DNA of 30,103 nucleotides, taken from COMBO-56-21 sp038852315. Lineage in GTDB: Archaea; Thermoplasmatota; Thermoplasmata; UBA10834. Within the stretch, counting starts at the first letter, position 1. Every line of letters starts with the position of its first letter. The notes beneath the pieces were generated by a model. That model did not search any database, was not told the DNA's origin, and saw only the letters and a program-made list of their open reading frames with translations. The DNA lies in the NCBI GenBank assembly GCA_038852315.1, contig JAWCKF010000023.1, positions 1 through 30,103 on the forward strand, written 5' to 3'. Below are positions 25,001 to 30,103 of this stretch, piece after piece. The translations under genes were made by a program, and so were the position numbers.

Positions 25001-25050
25001 AGAGGCTCCACACGCCTCTTCCAACAAAACCCTTCATCTTCGCTTCTTTT
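25001..25050 (+). terminator. Hairpin and T-rich terminator region
   Basis: AGAGGC-TCCACAC-GCCTCT forms a 6-bp hairpin 26 bases after the stop of the preceding gene, followed by CTTCGCTTCTTTT. It probably ends transcription of that gene. Confidence 0.45.
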
Positions 25051-25547
25051 GAGGCTGCCGCAACATTGTTAGCGCTGGGTTCGGCACGGCCATTCACTGA
25101 TCGTGCTCAGTTCGCTTCCTCGGTAGCACCCTCCTCATATGGAGTTGAAGAGCAGTGCACTGAGTCGAGCGTCCATCAAAGCTCTTGAGTCGCTGGGCCA
25201 TGCGTTGCCTGCAGGCGGCTCGTCCGCTGTAGACCGGCTGCTTCTCATGCTCTCCGGGCTATCTCCGATCCTCGAAAGTCGTGGGCATTGATCCCGCTCG
25301 ACGCGACCTCGTTTCGGAGCCCTCGACGTACACATTTAGTCGCTCAAACTCAACGAAGCTTTACCACGCCGTACGAACTCGCAGTCAGTAGCTGAAAAAG
25401 TTTTAGTACTATGCCTTCGATTCCGCCCCACGGAAAGTTGGACAGGTCTGGCCGACAGGCGGAGGCAGACCCGGGGGGAGGCCTTTATGGCTATTGTGCT
25501 CTTCGCACCGGTCGGCTGGGCCATCTTGGAGAGGGAGGAGAGGAGAA
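25051..25547 (+). promoter_or_regulatory. About 500-base intergenic region with candidate promoters
   Basis: No gene is supported in this stretch. Two promoter candidates face the next gene: TGAAAAAGTTTTAGTA at 25393-25408, which has a BRE-like part and a TATA-like part, and the weaker GCCTTTATGG at 25481-25490. A purine-rich ribosome-binding region, GGAGGAGAGGAGAA, immediately precedes the TTG start at 25548. Confidence 0.4.
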
Positions 25548-27344
25548 TTGGTTAGAAAGACGGTTTTGGCCTTTTTTGCGTGCGCCGTCATGGTGCTTGT
25601 GGCTGCGGTCCCGCTGGCTCTGGCGGAGCAGCACGAGATAGTCAAGGGCGAGAAGGGACCCAGGAACAGCGCCGTGACGTGGGAGTATGTGCCTGATTCC
25701 ACAGGCGTGTGGGTGGGGCACGTGACGAACAACGGTCTGAGATGGATCGTGGTCGATGTATATGACACGAGCAACGGCGTGCCTATGCAGGTCTCGCACC
25801 AGCGGATAAGGTTCGCCGCCTACGACGCGTACCCGTCGGGCGAACTCGACACGAACGCCGTGCCCATGATGCTCGGCAAGACATACGCAATCACGATCAC
25901 GCCCAACGGGCCCAGAGGCTCGTCCTGCATCGTAGAGGACACGTTCAAGGCGCTCATGCCCCCTGTCGCGGTCATAACGGTGACCGGCATCGAGGCGCTG
26001 ACGGTCCATGTCAGCGGCGCCGACTCGTACGACCCTGACGGCAGCATAGTGTCGTATGCGTGGGACTTCGGTGACGGCGCGACGGCGATGGGCATGACCG
26101 CGAGCCACACGTACGCGATGGACGGCGACTACACGATCACGCTCGAGGTCACGGACAACGACGGCCTCAAGGGCATGGACCAGGAGGTCGTGACCGTCTC
26201 GCACGAGGCGATGCCGCCGGTCGCGATGTTCACCGCCACGATGGACTGGATGACCGTTAGCGTCGACGCATCGGCATCCTACGACCCGAACATGCTCCCG
26301 CTGGCATACGCGTGGGACTTCGGCGACGGCTCGAGCGCGATGGGCGTCACGGCGACTCACACCTACGCCATGGAGGGCACGTACGAGATCACCCTCACGG
26401 TGACGAACTCCGACGGACTGTCTGCAACTGCTTCGCAGTCGGTCACGGCGGTGAAGCCTCTGCCTCCGGTCGCGATGTTCACCGCCGCGATGGAGTGGAT
26501 GACCGTTAGCGTCGATGCGTCCGCGTCGTACGACCCGAACGTGCCGCCTCTGCTGCCCCTTGCATATGCGTGGGACTTCGGCGACGGCTCGAGCGCGATG
26601 GGCGTCACGGCGACTCACACCTACGCCATGGAGGGCACGTACGAGATCACCCTCACGGTGACGAACGCGATGATGCTGTCCGGCACGGCGAAGCAGTCCG
26701 TCGTCGCAGTGATGCCAGCGCCGCCGGTAGCCATGTTCACGTGGACGGCCGAGGGCAACGTGCTCTATGTCGACGCGAGCGGCTCGAGCTCGGGCGTCCC
26801 GATCGTCAGCTATGCCTGGAACTGGGGCGACGGGTCACCGATCGAGGTCCTCACGACCGCCACCGCCTCGCACACCTACGCAAAGGGCGGGACGAGCAGC
26901 CTGCATGTCGTGACGATCTCCGCCAAGGGAGTGGTCGAGTCCGCGCCGGTCATATCCGCGGGTCCGCCGCCGCCGCCGCTGCTGCTGTTCGGTTACATCA
27001 CGGATTCCAGCGGCAAGCCTGTGGGTGACGCCAGCGTGACGGTCACCAACCTCGCGAACGGCATGAGCCTGACGACGCTTTCGGACGCCGACGGCTTCTA
27101 CATGGCGCAGCTGGCCGACCTCTACTACGCCGCAGGCAACACGATCAAGATCGATGTTGTGAAGGACGGCATGACGGGCAGCGCGCAGTATGTGGTCACC
27201 GGCAACGAGCCAGGGTATGTCCAGCTGGACATAACACTCACGGGCGGAGGACCGACGGAGCACACATTCGAGGTCACGCTGACCGTGACGGATGCATGGG
27301 GCAGGACCGCATCGGTCACGCAGACCGTGACCCTGCTCTGGTGA
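25548..27344 (+). CDS. Secreted PKD-repeat protein with a carboxypeptidase-regulatory-like domain
   Basis: This 598-residue protein starts at TTG 25548, directly after GGAGGAGAGGAGAA, and encodes a signal peptide (TVLAFFACAVMVLVAAVPLA-LA). A beta-rich N-terminal domain is followed by four PKD domains, each opening PPVA (about 145-222, 223-305, 306-391 and 392-470) with cores like AYAWDFGDGSSAMG. Then come a proline run (PPPPPLLLFG) and a regulatory-like domain (VGDASVTVTN, DGFYMAQLADL), close to that of the preceding gene. The last 30 residues, HTFEVTLTVTDAWGRTASV and the short remainder, resemble the end of another PKD domain. PKD domains 2 and 3 are recent duplicates. There is no C-terminal anchor or sorting signal. 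Binding function is unknown. Confidence 0.85.
   Translation: MVRKTVLAFFACAVMVLVAAVPLALAEQHEIVKGEKGPRNSAVTWEYVPDSTGVWVGHVTNNGLRWIVVDVYDTSNGVPMQVSHQRIRFAAYDAYPSGELDTNAVPMMLGKTYAITITPNGPRGSSCIVEDTFKALMPPVAVITVTGIEALTVHVSGADSYDPDGSIVSYAWDFGDGATAMGMTASHTYAMDGDYTITLEVTDNDGLKGMDQEVVTVSHEAMPPVAMFTATMDWMTVSVDASASYDPNMLPLAYAWDFGDGSSAMGVTATHTYAMEGTYEITLTVTNSDGLSATASQSVTAVKPLPPVAMFTAAMEWMTVSVDASASYDPNVPPLLPLAYAWDFGDGSSAMGVTATHTYAMEGTYEITLTVTNAMMLSGTAKQSVVAVMPAPPVAMFTWTAEGNVLYVDASGSSSGVPIVSYAWNWGDGSPIEVLTTATASHTYAKGGTSSLHVVTISAKGVVESAPVISAGPPPPPLLLFGYITDSSGKPVGDASVTVTNLANGMSLTTLSDADGFYMAQLADLYYAAGNTIKIDVVKDGMTGSAQYVVTGNEPGYVQLDITLTGGGPTEHTFEVTLTVTDAWGRTASVTQTVTLLW
26214..26720 (+). repeat. Tandem duplication of a PKD-domain coding unit
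   Basis: Copy 1 is 26214-26462 (249 bases) and copy 2 is 26463-26720 (258 bases); copy 2 has three extra codons in the loop before the WDFGDG core. A stretch of about 100 bases around that core is identical in both copies, including third codon positions. Confidence 0.85.
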
Positions 27345-27566
27345 TGCCTGGAGACGGACGCCAGCGCACAGGCCCGACCTTTGGTCAGGCCTGCCGCTCA
27401 AACCTCTTCCATGTTATTGATGTTCACAAGTGGGGGGATCATCTCGACCGGTCGCGATGTCGACACCCGACGGCCCTGTAGGGCGCTCAGCCACGGATGG
27501 CAGGTCAGATGTTCGCATCGCATGCCCGCGGACATGACGGCATGTTTAGGCGCAGTGCCGCCCTGT

Positions 27567-29384
27567 ATGGCTCGGCTGCGAACCTCACGCTTCCGTGCGG
27601 TGAGGGTCCTCATCTCGCTCGGTCTCGTATTCGGTTTCTTGTACGCGCCCGCTGGGCCCCTGGGGCATGGTGAGGGCGCAGCTGTCCAGGGCGTCTTCTC
27701 GCCGCCCGTGACTGTGAACGACAATCTCGTGGGAGAGCAGTATCTGCCCAAGGCCGTGGTACTTCCGTCTGGAAACCTCTTCGTCGCTTGGCGTGACACT
27801 CGAAACAGCGGCACCACGGCCCTGCGTGGCGACATATACTCTTCGTTCTCAGTCGACGGCGGCGCGAACTTCACGCCCAACGTGTTGGCGGCAAGGTCGG
27901 ATTGCGCGTATTACTCGGCCCCATCTGTGGCCGTTTCGCCCAACGGCACGATCTTCATAGCGTATGAGGAGTACGTCCCGGCCTACCTGGACAAGGACAT
28001 ACTCCTCGTCAGGTCCTTCGACGGGGGCAGGACCTTCACGAGCCCTGTGAAGGTCGACGACTCGAACAGGACCATGGTCACGGTCCAGGAGTGTCCGTCC
28101 GTCGCCGTGACCTCCGCGGGGACGGTCTTCGTCGCGTGGACTGACTACCGTGCAGGCGTCACACACCCCCGCATCAGGGGCGCGTTCTCAACCGACGGCG
28201 GCAGCACTTTTTCTGCTAGCTTGGAGATATCTCCGAGCACCAGCGCCAGCCGCGAGTTCGATGCGACTGTCGTGGCGAACGGCAGGCGAATCTTCGTGGT
28301 CTTCCTCGACGATTTCGCCGGCAGCCCGCATCCATACGTTTGTGTGTCAACCAACGGCGGCAAGGACTTCACGAACCCTGTGAGGTTGGACGATACGGGC
28401 GATCCTGGAGCGGTGCAGCGTGACGTGGCCGCAGCTCCTCTCCCGGGCGGCGGGGTCGTTGCATGCTGGGAGGATTCGAGGAACGGGTTCTGGAAGATAT
28501 ACGCCACGACGGTCTCCGTCAGCGGCAACAAGGTCACCGAGTCCAACATAAGGGTCGATGACCAGTACGGGACCGCTGATCAGATCGCTCCTAGCATCTC
28601 GGCTGATCAGTTCGGCAACCTGTACTGCGCATGGATCGACACGAAGGACGAGTCGTCCAACTCGATCAGGTTCGCCTACTTGGAGGCTGGCGCATCCGCG
28701 TTCAACTCGAGCATGGAGGTCGCGAAGCCTGGCTTGGACCGCTTCCAGCGCTGGCCGAGCGTGACGACGCTTCAGCCGGGCCAGGTCTTCGTGGTATGGC
28801 AGGACGACAAGGGGGGATCGTACGAGATACTCTGTTCTCGCGCGACCTTCCCCGACCTCTTCAGCCTGCCGATCGCCCGCGGCTGGAACTTGGTGACCAT
28901 ACCGACCCAGGGCTATTCCTACAATGCCAGCACGCTCGGGCTCATGAAGTACGACGTCGTGGTCGAGTGGAACTCCACCGAGCAGAGGTACGGCAAGACC
29001 TACATCGTCGGGGTCTCTCCGGCTTCCTGCGACTTCGTGATCGAGGACAGCACGGCCTACTGGATATATGCTGGTGCGCACGAGAAGATCAAGCTGAAGG
29101 GCGCCGTGCCCAGCGCCCAGCAGACCAAGCTTCTGAGCGTGCCGCAGGGCGGCGGGTGGGTCCTCATCGGCCTGGAGTCGCTCAATATCATGAGGAACGC
29201 GAGCGACATCGTTTCCATGATTGACGCCCCGCAGGGTGCCACTTCTGTAGCTTCGTACGACGCCCTCACGGGGTCTTACAATGTCTATGTCGCGGGAGTG
29301 CCCAAGACCGACTACCTGCTGGTCCCGGGCCAGGGGTGCTGGGTCTTCGTTGGGTCGAGCGGCACGCTCATCTACACGCCGTGA
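27567..29384 (+). CDS. Secreted sialidase-like (Asp-box) propeller protein with C-terminal GWNLV domain
   Basis: About 605 residues. The ATG at 27567 directly precedes a signal peptide (AVRVLISLGLVFGFLYAPAG); the open frame extends 62 codons up without coding character, and no ribosome-binding site is clear, so the exact start is uncertain. Residues about 45-430 contain repeated Asp-box-type motifs of BNR/sialidase propellers: SVDGGANF, SFDGGRTF, STDGGSTF and STNGGKDF, with recurrent VAWRDTRN, VAWTDYR and CWEDSRN strands. Catalytic sialidase residues were not identified, so binding rather than hydrolysis is possible. From about residue 432 to the end is the duplicated GWNLV domain shared with the solute-binding protein. 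No membrane anchor is present. Confidence 0.85.
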   Translation: MARLRTSRFRAVRVLISLGLVFGFLYAPAGPLGHGEGAAVQGVFSPPVTVNDNLVGEQYLPKAVVLPSGNLFVAWRDTRNSGTTALRGDIYSSFSVDGGANFTPNVLAARSDCAYYSAPSVAVSPNGTIFIAYEEYVPAYLDKDILLVRSFDGGRTFTSPVKVDDSNRTMVTVQECPSVAVTSAGTVFVAWTDYRAGVTHPRIRGAFSTDGGSTFSASLEISPSTSASREFDATVVANGRRIFVVFLDDFAGSPHPYVCVSTNGGKDFTNPVRLDDTGDPGAVQRDVAAAPLPGGGVVACWEDSRNGFWKIYATTVSVSGNKVTESNIRVDDQYGTADQIAPSISADQFGNLYCAWIDTKDESSNSIRFAYLEAGASAFNSSMEVAKPGLDRFQRWPSVTTLQPGQVFVVWQDDKGGSYEILCSRATFPDLFSLPIARGWNLVTIPTQGYSYNASTLGLMKYDVVVEWNSTEQRYGKTYIVGVSPASCDFVIEDSTAYWIYAGAHEKIKLKGAVPSAQQTKLLSVPQGGGWVLIGLESLNIMRNASDIVSMIDAPQGATSVASYDALTGSYNVYVAGVPKTDYLLVPGQGCWVFVGSSGTLIYTP

Positions 29385-29394
29385 CGGGCGATCG

Positions 29395-29417
29395 CGCTCG
29401 AGCGTCTTTTTCGAGCG
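29395..29417 (+). terminator. Hairpin with T-run after the Asp-box gene
   Basis: CGCTCGA and TCGAGCG form a perfect 7-bp stem around a loop containing CTTTTT, ten bases after the stop. This is a plausible transcription end, although the T-run lies in the loop and into the second arm rather than after the stem. Confidence 0.45.
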
Positions 29418-29572
29418 AATCTCCCGCTAGCCGTCCGAGACACCACCTGTCCGGCCTTCAGGCTCTACGAACTTGCCGCCCGAAGGTCTGCTGCCCGCAA
29501 TCCAGGAATGTCGATTTATGTGCCTCCGTCAGCATAGAAAGCGTCTCCGGCGCGGGATTGGTCCAGAGCACG

Positions 29573-29582
29573 TTTCATATAG
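29573..29582 (+). promoter_or_regulatory. Promoter of the last, partial gene
   Basis: TTTCATATAG is a TATA-like element about 40 bases before the GTG at 29619. The gap 29418-29572 shows no gene. Confidence 0.45.
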
Positions 29583-29618
29583 GGGTCCGTGCATACAGCC
29601 AGTGGGGAGGAAAGTACA

Positions 29619-30103
29619 GTGTCTGTCGTGAGATACGATACATCAGACAGTGGGCTAGCAGTGACCCCGGGCGACGGGCAGCGACCGCGGGCGCGGGTGC
29701 GCCTTCTCAGCAAGCGGTTCGCGGCGCTCATGGTCGTCGCGATCATGGTCGTCTCGGCGTTCGCGATGCTCGCACCTATGGCGCAGAAGAGCAACGCGGT
29801 CACCGGGAACGAGAACACGGCGAAGATGGAGCTCGGGGGTGCGCGGAATATCGTGTACGAGATATACGACATAGGCGCGTCCTACAAGAAGTCGACCGAC
29901 TACAGCAAGCTCGGGCGACACGACCACACGCAGATGGGCGTGAACGAGTGGTTCGGCCCGAGGAACACGAACTACAACGACACAATCGTGAAGGACGTTT
30001 ATCCGTGCGTGGTCTCGTACGACCCGTACTCGGCGAACCTCAAGACCGGTCTGCCGAAGTACGACAAGGCCAGGTGGACTACGCACAGCTTCTACACGCT
30101 CAA
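29619..30103 (+). CDS. Secreted protein of unknown function, N-terminal part (runs off window)
   Basis: The frame starts at GTG 29619, preceded by GGGGAGGAAAG four bases away, and stays open to the right edge for 161 codons. After a basic N-terminus comes a signal or anchor helix (FAALMVVAIMVVSAFAMLAP), so the protein is exported. The visible mature part is rich in Tyr, Asn and Asp (for example NIVYEIYDIGASYKK and NEWFGPRNTNYND) and matches no family I can name. Its position in the surface-protein island and its similar signal peptide suggest another cell-surface component. Confidence 0.8.
   Translation, partial: MSVVRYDTSDSGLAVTPGDGQRPRARVRLLSKRFAALMVVAIMVVSAFAMLAPMAQKSNAVTGNENTAKMELGGARNIVYEIYDIGASYKKSTDYSKLGRHDHTQMGVNEWFGPRNTNYNDTIVKDVYPCVVSYDPYSANLKTGLPKYDKARWTTHSFYTL

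Overview
The window is chromosomal DNA from a GC-rich archaeon, most likely an uncultured member of the Thermoplasmatota. The support for archaea is an archaeal 16S rRNA gene, a tRNA-Ser split by a 38-nt intron in a bulge-helix-bulge, archaeal initiation factor aIF2-beta with a TRAM tail, BRE/TATA promoters and a PEF-CTERM-like surface protein. The narrower placement is inference: the 16S gene stands alone, with no tRNA-Ala or 23S gene after it, as is known for Thermoplasma and relatives.

Left part (1-11,500), core metabolism and sensing: the 3' end of a PhzF-family gene, aIF2-beta, a 1,217-residue soluble histidine kinase with two PAS and four GAF domains, CTP synthase, and a compact minus-strand operon hydB-hydG-hydD-hydA-protease. 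That operon encodes a soluble NAD(P)-linked [NiFe] hydrogenase of the group 3b sulfhydrogenase type, with the same gene order as in Pyrococcus.

Middle (11,500-16,200): a surface Kelch-propeller gene whose signal-peptide segment is cut from the body by one in-frame TAG; then, on the minus strand, a solitary 16S rRNA gene with a 13-bp leader/trailer processing stem, two near-identical tandem BRE/TATA promoters and a T-rich terminator; then about 600 bases without a recognisable gene; then the intron-containing tRNA-Ser(GCU).

Right part (16,200-30,103), all plus strand: a surface and transport island. A membrane-anchored four-PKD protein is followed by peptide-type ABC permeases OppB and OppC. 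OppC carries its own N-terminal signal, PKD domain and extra membrane segment. The PKD protein and OppB share a frame and are separated by a single TAG plus one codon, so both permeases have a PKD-plus-membrane module directly upstream. Next comes a family 5 solute-binding protein extended by four PKD domains and a two-repeat C-terminal 'GWNLV' domain, then a PEF-CTERM-like protein, a PKD-repeat protein that shares its carboxypeptidase-regulatory-like domain, a sialidase-like Asp-box propeller ending in the same GWNLV domain, and the start of another secreted protein. No ABC ATPase gene is visible.

The most unusual points are the PKD-decorated transporter, the shared GWNLV C-terminal domain in proteins lacking any membrane anchor, and two TAG codons sitting in frame between segments that make sense as one polypeptide. 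TAG also ends other genes here, so ordinary termination, pseudogenisation and recoding must be told apart by experiment.
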